Assembly (NCBI GenBank): GCA_002427975.1
Contig: DIZT01000296.1
Span: forward strand, 424-11,049
From: Micrococcaceae bacterium UBA6021
Lineage (GTDB): Bacteria > Actinomycetota > Actinomycetes > Actinomycetales > Micrococcaceae
DNA length: 10,626 nt
Direction of reading: 5' to 3'
In this document: in pieces, positions 1 through 5,416 of the stretch
How positions within the stretch are numbered: the stretch's first letter is position 1
How the letters are laid out: every line of letters begins with the position of its first letter
Program-made: the position numbers and the translations under genes
The notes under the pieces: model-generated
The model's input: only the letters and a program-made list of their open reading frames with translations
Databases searched by the model: none
Told to the model about the DNA's origin: nothing

Positions 1-77
1 AAAGCTACACCTCCACCGGAAATTTGAGCTTTGCCGGTCTAAGAGTGCGATCTGGTCCGGGTAGCAGCGCACTGGGG

Positions 78-83
78 TATAGT
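78..83 (+). promoter_or_regulatory. -10 box for leaderless transcript
   Basis: TATAGT at 78-83 fits the actinobacterial TANNNT -10 consensus. Six bases separate it from A90, so the final T falls at -7 if transcription starts at 90, which is the first base of an ATG. That is the geometry known for leaderless actinobacterial mRNAs. No good -35 hexamer is visible about 17 bp upstream (bases 55-60 read GTCCGG). The transcript would carry the upstream reading frame at 90-161 and then the ligase gene at 228. This is a motif call only. Confidence 0.5.
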
Positions 84-89
84 CGGCCC

Positions 90-161
90 ATGCTCTCTTT
101 GCGTCGATTTACTTGCCCCCGACCGGTTTCCGGTCGCGAGGGCTCTCAGGCGCGCGCCTAG
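90..161 (+). CDS. Putative leaderless leader peptide (uORF), 23 aa
   Basis: This frame has an ATG at 90-92 and a TAG at 159-161, and encodes 23 residues with a basic start (Leu-Arg-Arg-Phe at 4-7) and a Cys-Pro-Arg-Pro run at 9-12. It has no ribosome binding site, but its ATG coincides with the start point predicted from the TATAGT box at 78-83, so it could be read as a leaderless message. Bases 161-166 (GGTCCT), which begin at the last base of its stop codon, are the exact complement of AGGACC at 218-223, which contains the ribosome binding site of the ligase gene. A ribosome ending at 161 would cover that stretch and release the downstream site. The role as a translational attenuator is inferred. 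The frame is short enough to arise by chance. I do not recognise the peptide. Confidence 0.42.
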   Translation: MLSLRRFTCPRPVSGREGSQARA

Positions 162-188
162 GTCCTGGCGCCGGATTTGAGTCGGGGG
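116..188 (+). promoter_or_regulatory. Structured 5' leader of the PheS-like ligase gene
   Basis: CCCCCGAC (116-123) pairs perfectly with GTCGGGGG (181-188), closing a 57-base interior. Bases 121-126 (GACCGG) also pair with 130-135 (CCGGTC) around a TTT loop. The two helices share bases 121-123, so they compete in part. A further short helix is possible between GGCGC (149-153) and GCGCC (168-172). No run of T follows, so this does not look like an intrinsic terminator, and I see no T-box consensus or other riboswitch class I can name. The left arm lies inside the putative leader peptide frame and the right arm lies after its stop, the usual arrangement when translation decides the fold. Its function is inferred. 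Confidence 0.45.
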
Positions 189-216
189 AGGAAACCACCA
201 CTCAATTCGAAAACCT

Positions 217-221
217 AAGGA
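217..221 (+). promoter_or_regulatory. Ribosome binding site of the ligase gene, sequestrable
   Basis: AAGGA at 217-221 stands six bases before the ATG at 228 and fixes that start. AGGACC (218-223) is fully complementary to GGTCCT (161-166), so the site can be masked by the leader RNA. Confidence 0.6.
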
Positions 222-227
222 CCAACA

Positions 228-1346
228 ATGCCTATTTATCTCAGTCCCGCGGAGCTCCATGAGGCTTTGGCCATCCGGGATCTCTCACACCCGGACGGTC
301 AGCCGCACGCGATGCAGGTCCTCTTACAAGGCGTCATCGACGCGCTTCGCAGCCAATGGAGCGTGCCAGAGCGAATCGTTCGCCACAGTCCCCTGGTGAG
401 CGTGGTCGACAATTACGACCGCTTGGGGTTCAACGAATCGGACGTCACGCGGGATCAAAGATACTCGCGCTACGTCAGCCCGACGGTCATGCTCCGCAGC
501 CACACGTCGGCCTCCATCCCGTCCCTGCTGCGGGCCCTGGATTCCGATGAATCCATGGACGAGCTCTGGGCCATCCCCGGTCTGGTCTACCGACGGGATT
601 CCATTGACCGCACCCATGTGGGAACTCCCCACCAGGTCGACTTGTGGCGCGTCAGCTCGCGGGAGACGCTCGATTCCGGCAACCTGCAGGAAATGATCGG
701 AGCACTGGTAGAAGCGGTACTTCCGGGGGCGCAATGGCGGGCAGTTCCAGCAGTTCACCCCTACACAGAAAGTGGCTTGCAGGTCGATGTCCTCATGGAA
801 GGCGAGTGGCTGGAACTAGCAGAATGTGGACTCATGGCTCCGCACCTATTCTCCGAAGCCGGCTTAGATCCCCAAAAGTGGTCAGGACTGGCTCTCGGGA
901 TGGGTTTGGACCGAGCTCTGATGCTTCGCAAAGGGATTCCGGACATCAGGTTGCTTAGGTCTAATGACGAGAGAATCGAACAGCAGATGTTGGACCTTTC
1001 CCGGTGGAATCCTGTCTCCCAGATGCCCCCCATCCGTAGGGACCTTTCCATTGTCGTTGCCGCGGATATGGATGCCGAGTTGCTCGGAGACCGGGTACGA
1101 ACAGCATTAGGCGAACAAGCCGAAGACCTGGAAAGAGTTGAACTCTTGGCCCTGACTCCGTATGGAGAGCTTCCCACAGCAGCGCAGGAACGGCTCCGCA
1201 TTTGCGATGGACAGGCCAACGCGCTGATACGTCTGGTGCTGCGTCCTCTCGGACGGACGATGACCGATGCCCAGGCAAATCAGATCCGAGACGATGTTTA
1301 CTTGGCCTTGCACGAAGGGCCAGTCAAGGAGCTCATCGCAAGATGA
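228..1346 (+). CDS. PheS-related class II ligase (SrmL-like)
   Basis: This 372-aa protein is a class II aminoacyl-tRNA-synthetase relative built like single-chain mitochondrial PheRS. A PheS-type catalytic core (about 50-250) is followed by an FDX-ACB-like domain (about 266-372, opening with Pro-Pro-Ile-Arg-Arg-Asp-Leu-Ser). Visible motifs are the LRSHTS element (89-94), motif 2 with YRRD (121-124) and HQVD (135-138), and motif 3 GLALGMGLDR (220-229). The N-terminal coiled coil of bacterial PheS and any editing domain are absent. Compared with PheRS sequences I recall, the Phe-stacking FPFTEP/FPFTHP segment reads HPYTES (177-182), HQxE has become HQVD, and the GCG after WLE is ECG. The substrate is therefore probably not phenylalanine. 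I recall the NCBI name 'PheS-related mystery ligase SrmL', not verified here. The ATG at 228 has a good ribosome binding site. TTA codons occur at residues 33, 213 and 294, and third-position bias looks weaker than in the neighbours, hinting at transfer. It overlaps the next frame by ATGA. A conventional PheRS is unlikely. Confidence 0.85.
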   Translation: MPIYLSPAELHEALAIRDLSHPDGQPHAMQVLLQGVIDALRSQWSVPERIVRHSPLVSVVDNYDRLGFNESDVTRDQRYSRYVSPTVMLRSHTSASIPSLLRALDSDESMDELWAIPGLVYRRDSIDRTHVGTPHQVDLWRVSSRETLDSGNLQEMIGALVEAVLPGAQWRAVPAVHPYTESGLQVDVLMEGEWLELAECGLMAPHLFSEAGLDPQKWSGLALGMGLDRALMLRKGIPDIRLLRSNDERIEQQMLDLSRWNPVSQMPPIRRDLSIVVAADMDAELLGDRVRTALGEQAEDLERVELLALTPYGELPTAAQERLRICDGQANALIRLVLRPLGRTMTDAQANQIRDDVYLALHEGPVKELIAR

Positions 1347-1531
1347 ATTCGTTCATGCAACGACGGCAGCAGGGCCTTGGTGCTGCGATCGAGAAAGAAG
1401 GAGTCGACCAAGCGAAGCTGCCTCAGCTGACCTACAGTGCAACTTTGTCGGTCGCTACTCCCACTGCAGCTCTCACCTTTACAGCCATTGCTGGTGCACT
1501 GAGGTGGCGGCGCAGCAAACGAGCGAGCTGA
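1343..1531 (+). CDS. Small Ser/Thr-rich hydrophobic protein coupled to the ligase
   Basis: This 62-codon frame begins at the ATG of an ATGA stop/start overlap with the ligase gene. AAGGAG at 1326-1331 lies 11 bases upstream, a somewhat long but usable spacing, so translational coupling is likely. Residues 1-29 are polar with charged residues at 17-25. Residues 30-53 are hydrophobic and hold Ser/Thr at alternating positions (30, 32, 34, 36, then 39, 41 and 45, 47). The tail RWRRSKR (54-60) is strongly basic. There is no cysteine. I do not recognise the family. It could be a peptide substrate or precursor handled by the ligase (leader about 1-29, core after it), a small membrane protein with one marginal helix, or a toxin-like peptide. 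Arguments that it is real are the overlap, the ribosome binding site, and the stop lying just before a strong terminator-like hairpin. Confidence 0.6.
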   Translation: MNSFMQRRQQGLGAAIEKEGVDQAKLPQLTYSATLSVATPTAALTFTAIAGALRWRRSKRAS

Positions 1532-1549
1532 TTAGTGTCCCGGCGGCAT

Positions 1550-1605
1550 CACCTGACGCCCGGCTGGAAAGGCGCGTGAGCTTTGGCCAGCCGGGCGTCA
1601 GAGTG
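1550..1605. terminator. Bidirectional hairpin terminator
   Basis: Bases 1553-1567 and 1587-1601 are perfect 15-base inverted repeats. AAAG (1568-1571) and CTTT (1581-1584) extend the stem inward, and CAC (1550-1552) with GTG (1603-1605) extends it outward past a one-base bulge. It lies between the stop of the small plus-strand gene (1531) and the stop of the minus-strand exporter (1614), so it can serve both. There is no T-tract, as is common for high-GC actinobacterial terminators. Confidence 0.75.
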
Positions 1606-1613
1606 GGGGAGGG

Positions 1614-3089
1614 TTAGGCTGCGACGGGGGCGGGCCGGCGAAGGAACAGGGCTATGAGGAGTGCTGCTGCCAGGCAGAGGGCGGCGTTGATCCCGATGGC
1701 CGGCAGCACCGCGTGGACTACCTGGTCCGGTGCACCGCCGTTGCCGTGGTGGAGCAGGGACGCGGCGATGATGGTGCTCATGACGGGGATGCCCATGGTG
1801 ATGCCGATTTGCTGGCTCATGGTCGTCAGCCCGGTGGCGAGGCCTTGTTCGGTGTCGGGCAGCCCGGTGGTGGCGGTGACCATGAACCCGACGATGGCCG
1901 CGAGGTTCGCGACGCCGCCGATGAACGTGGCGATCAGCACGATGATCAGTGAGGTCTGGCTGGTGTTGATGAAGAGCAGGGATCCGGTGGCGGCGGCCTG
2001 GATGCTGAGGCCGGTGATGATGGTGTTCTTGTTGCCGAGCTTGCCAATCAGTTTCGGGGCGATGATCCCGCCGACGACCGTGCCGATGCCGAGGACGGCG
2101 AAGGCCAGTCCGGCCCCGAGGGGTGTGTAGCCGAGTACCTGTTGGAGGTAGAGGGTCAGGACGAAGACCAGTGAGGTTTCGGTGGCGAACGCGAGGATCC
2201 CTGCGATGTTGCCCCAGGCGATGTTGTTCCGCCGCAGGATGGTCACGGGCACGAGGGCATGCGCGGTGTTCTTTTCCATGAGGAAGAAAACGATGAACAG
2301 GACCACGCCGGCTGCCAGTGGTCCCCAGGCCAGCGGTTCGACCCAGCCCTTTTCGCCAGCGGTGGTCAGACCGAAGACAAGCAGGAGCAGGGCGAGGGTG
2401 ACCGTGACCGCGCCCCGGACATCCAACTTGGTCCGGTTTCCGCGGGCGGATTCCGTCAGGAGTTTCGGGGCGAGGATGAGAACGCAGATGGCGATGGGGA
2501 TGTTGATGAAGAACGCCCACCGCCATGACAGCAGGTCGGTCAGGAGCCCGCCGAGGATCGCACCGGCGGTGAACCCGGCGGCCATCAGGGACCCGTTCAG
2601 GCCCAGTGCCTTGTCCCGCAGGGGTCCTTCCGGGAAGGATGTCGTGAGCAGGGACAGGGCGGCCGGGGTGACGGCCGCGGTGGCCAGACCTTGGGCGACG
2701 CGGGCAACAAGCAGTAGGCCGGGGTCGGGGGCGAGGCCGCCGACGAGCGAGCCGATCCCTAGCAGCGCCATTCCGGTGATGAAGAGGCGTTTGCGTCCGA
2801 ACAGGTCAGCGACCCGGCCGAAGAACAGCGTGAACCCGGCCGCGCACAGCGCGAAGGACGTGGCGATCCATTGCAGGTGATCCAGGGAGAACCCAACGTC
2901 GGCCCCGATGCGCGGCAATGCGACGTTCAGGATGGAGAAGTCCACCGCGAGGGTGAAACTCGCCGTCAGCAGCAGCACCATGATCAGCCGCTGCCTGCCG
3001 GTCATCCGGACATGACGTTGTTGGATCGACGGTGTGGGTGGTGCTGGTGGTGCGAACTGGGGGAGGGGGGTGGTGTCGTGCGCTGTCAT
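1614..3089 (-). CDS. MFS multidrug exporter, DHA2 (EmrB/QacA) type
   Basis: This 491-aa inner-membrane antiporter, expected to export drugs or other small hydrophobic compounds using the proton gradient, shows the pattern of the 14-helix DHA2 family. From the ATG at 3089, visible signatures are a D1-like AVDFSILNVALP segment (48-59), motif A GRVADLFGRKR (91-101), an ARVAQG motif-B region (129-134), and a motif-C-like Gly-rich helix ending in SWRWAFFINIP (about 172-198). The N-terminal 30 residues are Pro/Thr-rich and cytosolic. An in-frame GTG at 3107 would add six residues. I prefer the ATG because a GATACT box lies five bases upstream, suggesting a leaderless message, and neither start has a clear ribosome binding site. 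It is divergent from an XRE/MmyB regulator across a perfect palindrome, so it is probably the regulator's target. The substrate is not inferable from sequence. Confidence 0.9.
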   Translation of the reverse strand: MTAHDTTPLPQFAPPAPPTPSIQQRHVRMTGRQRLIMVLLLTASFTLAVDFSILNVALPRIGADVGFSLDHLQWIATSFALCAAGFTLFFGRVADLFGRKRLFITGMALLGIGSLVGGLAPDPGLLLVARVAQGLATAAVTPAALSLLTTSFPEGPLRDKALGLNGSLMAAGFTAGAILGGLLTDLLSWRWAFFINIPIAICVLILAPKLLTESARGNRTKLDVRGAVTVTLALLLLVFGLTTAGEKGWVEPLAWGPLAAGVVLFIVFFLMEKNTAHALVPVTILRRNNIAWGNIAGILAFATETSLVFVLTLYLQQVLGYTPLGAGLAFAVLGIGTVVGGIIAPKLIGKLGNKNTIITGLSIQAAATGSLLFINTSQTSLIIVLIATFIGGVANLAAIVGFMVTATTGLPDTEQGLATGLTTMSQQIGITMGIPVMSTIIAASLLHHGNGGAPDQVVHAVLPAIGINAALCLAAALLIALFLRRPAPVAA

Positions 3090-3094
3090 CGTGC

Positions 3095-3100
3095 AGTATC
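3095..3100 (-). promoter_or_regulatory. Candidate -10 box of the MFS exporter gene
   Basis: GATACT on the minus strand ends five bases before the ATG at 3089, consistent with a leaderless transcript. A second possible -10, TAGCGT (minus strand, 3144-3149), would place its -35 region right beside the palindrome at 3173-3199 and give a leader of about 50 bases. I cannot choose between them from sequence alone. Confidence 0.3.
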
Positions 3101-3172
3101 CAATCACTGAGTGCGTTGGCGGGTTTTCCTCTCCACCTTGCCGACGCTAGGCGGGAACAGCCACGCCGTGTT

Positions 3173-3199
3173 GTGGGTAGCACTGGCAGTGCTACCCAC
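3173..3199. promoter_or_regulatory. Perfect 27-bp palindromic operator
   Basis: GTGGGTAGCACT (3173-3184) and AGTGCTACCC plus AC (3188-3199) are perfect 12-base inverted arms around GGC. The element lies in the divergent gap between the MFS exporter and the XRE/MmyB regulator, ending 30 bases before the regulator ATG and just upstream of its candidate -10 box, so a bound protein would cover the -35 region. Binding by the adjacent regulator is inferred from position and symmetry. Confidence 0.8.
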
Positions 3200-3216
3200 C
3201 TTCGGGAATGATCGTG

Positions 3217-3222
3217 AATACT
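3217..3222 (+). promoter_or_regulatory. Candidate -10 box of the regulator gene
   Basis: AATACT at 3217-3222 is followed by seven bases and then the ATG at 3230. The gene has no convincing ribosome binding site (only CAGG), so leaderless transcription is plausible. The palindrome at 3173-3199 lies where the -35 element should begin. Confidence 0.35.
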
Positions 3223-3229
3223 CACAGGT

Positions 3230-4117
3230 ATGAACCAACCAGCAGCCATGGGCGACTTCCTCCGCAAGCGACGGGCCGCCCTGAGCCCGGCCGACGTCGG
3301 GCTGATGGACTACGGCACCCGCCGGGTCCCCGGGCTGCGGCGCGAGGAAGTGGCCATGCTGGCCGGGATGAGCGTCACCTACTACGCCCGGCTCGAACAG
3401 GGCCAGCACCTCAACGCCTCCGACGCGGTCATCAACTCCCTCGCCCAGGCCCTTGCCTTGACCGAGGTCGAAAGGAAACACCTCTCCGACCTCTCCGGCA
3501 TTAAACGCCGCAATGCCAAGACTTCCCGGGACCGTCCGGACTGTGTGCGGCCCGGGACGAAGCGCCTGGTCGATTCCATGGGCTGCGTTCCTGCGGTGGT
3601 GCTGGGCAAACGCACCGAGGTACTGGCCTGGAACCAGGCCGGGCACCGGCTGGTGGCTTCGCACCTGGACTTCGACGCACCGGACACACCGTCCCAGCGG
3701 CCGAACATGACCCGGATGCTCTTCCTGGATGAGGCCACACGCAGCCTCTACCTGTACTGGCGCTCCGAGGCCGGCCGAGCCGTTGCTTCCCTGCGGCTGC
3801 TCTCCGGACGGTTCGCCGACGACACCGAACTCGCCGCACTCGTCGGGGAACTGACCCTCAAAAGTCCCGAGTTCGCTACCATGTGGGCAGAACACCCGGT
3901 CGAAAACTGCATGTCAGGGCACAAAACACTCAATCACCCCCAGCTCGGTTCCCTGGAGCTCGGATTCGAGGTCCTGACTATGCCGGACGATTCCGGCCAC
4001 CGCATCCTTACCTACACCGCAGAACCAGGGATGGGCGCTGCAGCCACCCTCGCCCGGCTGAATCGCCCGCCCCTGGCCCTTGCCCGGGAAGTGGCTGGCC
4101 TTGGCCAAACAGTCTAA
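3230..4117 (+). CDS. XRE-family regulator with MmyB-like ligand domain
   Basis: This 295-aa cytosolic DNA-binding protein has an N-terminal helix-turn-helix of the XRE type. The hallmark PGLRREEVAMLAG (34-46) is followed by a recognition helix and YYARLEQG (51-58). A middle and C-terminal PAS-like 'MmyB' ligand-binding domain (about 107-270) holds the typical features VLAWN (131-135), N159-M160-T161-R162 and a P223 region before the closing strands. Such proteins usually act as local repressors or sensors next to exporters or reductases. The ATG at 3230 is chosen because it matches the usual short lead-in before the FLRKRRA segment, and ATG 3248 is an alternative. It is divergent from the MFS exporter, with a perfect operator-like palindrome between them. 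The stop at 4115-4117 is almost contiguous with a phosphotransferase gene, suggesting co-transcription. The ligand is unknown. Confidence 0.9.
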   Translation: MNQPAAMGDFLRKRRAALSPADVGLMDYGTRRVPGLRREEVAMLAGMSVTYYARLEQGQHLNASDAVINSLAQALALTEVERKHLSDLSGIKRRNAKTSRDRPDCVRPGTKRLVDSMGCVPAVVLGKRTEVLAWNQAGHRLVASHLDFDAPDTPSQRPNMTRMLFLDEATRSLYLYWRSEAGRAVASLRLLSGRFADDTELAALVGELTLKSPEFATMWAEHPVENCMSGHKTLNHPQLGSLELGFEVLTMPDDSGHRILTYTAEPGMGAAATLARLNRPPLALAREVAGLGQTV

Positions 4118-4124
4118 AACAGAG

Positions 4125-5057
4125 GTGTGGGGTAGCGACCTACGGACCCAACAGCTCGTCGACTGGTGTGTCCGTCGGCTCGGTCCAGGCGAACTGGTCC
4201 TCTTGATTCCCGCTGCCGGCGGCCAGATGTCGAATATCTATCGGTACCTCATGGAAGACACCTCGGCGGTAGTCAAGGTCCGGTCAGAATCCCTCGAACG
4301 GATCAAACATTGCCTCGAGGCGCAGCGTGTGGCAGCGAACAGCGGATTTCCCTGCCCTGCACCGCTGGCAGACGCCGAGGCACTCGATGCCGCGGCCGTC
4401 GTTTCGGCTGAAGAATGGCGCCCCGGAGGAGAAATACTCCGGGGCCACGATGGCGGCTCAGCTCGACGCTCCGCTGTCCTCCTGGCCGAGCTCATGACGC
4501 TCCTCGTACGTCATCCCGGGCAGGCCCTGGATCCACCGCCGCCCTGGGTGCACTGGAATCCTCCCGGAGGCGGCCTATGGCCCCCGAACGGTCCAGTCGA
4601 CAGCATGGATCAAACACTTGTGCCGGAATTCATTCGAGAGTGTGCCCGCCGGACCGGTGCGAGGCTGGGCCGCTCGACGCTGCCGCGTGTCGTCGGCCAC
4701 GGCGACTGGGAAGCCCAGAACATCAGGTGGAAAGATGGCCGCCCTTGGTCCGTCTATGACTGGGACAGCCTTGTTTCCCTCCCCGAGGCAGCTATCGTCG
4801 GGGCCGCGTCAGGTGCCTTCGCCAGCGCGGAGGTTCCCTCCTTGGCTCCGATCGAGAGTTCACGCATTTTCGTCGCCTCGTATGAGTCGGCCCGTGAGCG
4901 CACATTTACCGGAGACGAAATGGAGATCGCCTGGGCCGCCAGCATGTGGCCGACCCTCCACAACGCACGCGGCGAATATCTATTCCGCTCGGCCCCGGTT
5001 GCATCCTTGGCAGTCATCGATCAGGGCGAGGAACGCCTCAATCTCGCCAAGGCCTGA
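4125..5057 (+). CDS. APH-fold phosphotransferase, substrate unknown
   Basis: This protein has the fold of aminoglycoside/choline kinases, which move the gamma-phosphate of ATP to a hydroxyl on a small molecule. Counting from the GTG at 4125 (310 aa): a Gly-rich loop GGQMSNIY (32-39), the ATP-anchoring Lys51 in VVKVR, the catalytic loop HGDWEAQN (192-199, base Asp194, metal ligand Asn199), and the second metal motif YDWDS (211-215). The start is uncertain. GTG 4125 allows re-initiation seven bases after the regulator stop, while in-frame TTG codons at 4101 and 4080 would overlap the regulator, and none has a strong ribosome binding site. The order exporter, regulator, kinase suggests inactivation and export of the same compound, possibly an antibiotic. 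That is context only, since many APH-fold proteins phosphorylate sugars, amino alcohols or nothing known. Start and substrate are the weak points; the family is clear. Confidence 0.85.
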   Translation: MWGSDLRTQQLVDWCVRRLGPGELVLLIPAAGGQMSNIYRYLMEDTSAVVKVRSESLERIKHCLEAQRVAANSGFPCPAPLADAEALDAAAVVSAEEWRPGGEILRGHDGGSARRSAVLLAELMTLLVRHPGQALDPPPPWVHWNPPGGGLWPPNGPVDSMDQTLVPEFIRECARRTGARLGRSTLPRVVGHGDWEAQNIRWKDGRPWSVYDWDSLVSLPEAAIVGAASGAFASAEVPSLAPIESSRIFVASYESARERTFTGDEMEIAWAASMWPTLHNARGEYLFRSAPVASLAVIDQGEERLNLAKA

Positions 5058-5095
5058 GGCCCGGGGATGAACATGTTGTCTCATCAAAGGAGGGG

Positions 5096-5224
5096 TCAGG
5101 GTTCATCGTCGCCGGGCAGGCCGACTGCGATTGCTTCGTGGCCGGCCTTCTGAAGCTGGGGAACGACGTGGCTCCAGTACCAGGCCGTTCCACCTGCTCC
5201 CGGTATGAGTACGAACGCACTCAC
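5096..5224 (-). pseudogene. Truncated alpha/beta hydrolase, N-terminal stump
   Basis: Reading the minus strand from GTG at 5224 gives 42 codons and a TGA at 5096-5098. The product opens VSAFVLIPGAGGTAWYWSH (1-19) and continues with a GHEAIAVGLPGDD element (28-40). This is the start of an alpha/beta-hydrolase fold: first core strand, oxyanion HGxG-like PGAGG loop, the conserved WYW helix, then the second strand and LP-DD. The nucleophile elbow, acid and His, some 200 residues, are missing, and the stump stops about 40 bases from the end of the phosphotransferase gene. No continuation is visible in any frame. I infer the 3' part was lost by a deletion or insertion that placed the phosphotransferase region here. 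The identification rests on my memory of the family, but the match runs over the whole 42 residues. Confidence 0.75.
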
Positions 5225-5416
5225 CGCGGTGCCAGCCAAACCTCGACGACACGACCCCGATTCCGGAGCTGCAGGTGGCGGGCGCTGGATCCAGCCAGTT
5301 ACCTCATGCTTCGGGCTGTGAAGCCACGTTGCGTTGCGCGTCGGCGCGTTTCACCGTGGGTTGAACGGGGTCTGGACCGGTGGTTGGTTGGACCTACCGG
5401 CTTCGAAAGGAAGAAC
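5225..5416. other. Intergenic stretch upstream of the flavin reductase
   Basis: With the hydrolase stump this makes a 359-base gap free of intact genes (5058-5416). The plus strand stays open in the frame of the flavin reductase, but that stretch resembles no protein I know. TTGAAC at 5361-5366 could serve as a -35 element, though I see no good -10 at the right distance. AAAGGAGGGG at 5086-5095 looks like a strong ribosome binding site but has no start codon at a usable distance. Confidence 0.4.

Noticed and set aside
1..32. AAAGCT (1-6) and AGCTTT (27-32) inverted repeat as the terminator of an upstream gene
   Set aside because: Six A/T-rich base pairs with a 20-base loop are weak, and the upstream gene is not in the window.
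84..227. T-box riboswitch upstream of a synthetase relative
   Set aside because: I do not find the conserved T-box sequence or a terminator/antiterminator pair with a T-tract.
1549..2526. A 325-codon open frame on the minus strand, rich in His, Arg and Pro
   Set aside because: It lies in a shifted frame of the clear MFS exporter on the same strand. Its His/Arg/Pro/Gly-rich composition is what a shifted frame of high-GC coding DNA gives.
5086..5095. AAAGGAGGGG as the ribosome binding site of a hidden gene
   Set aside because: No ATG, GTG or TTG follows at a usable distance, and no protein-like frame continues. It probably reflects the broken junction.
4946..5416. In-frame N-terminal extension of the flavin reductase by 157 residues
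   Set aside because: The extension overlaps the phosphotransferase end and the hydrolase stump, resembles no protein, and the family start with a good ribosome binding site is at 5417.
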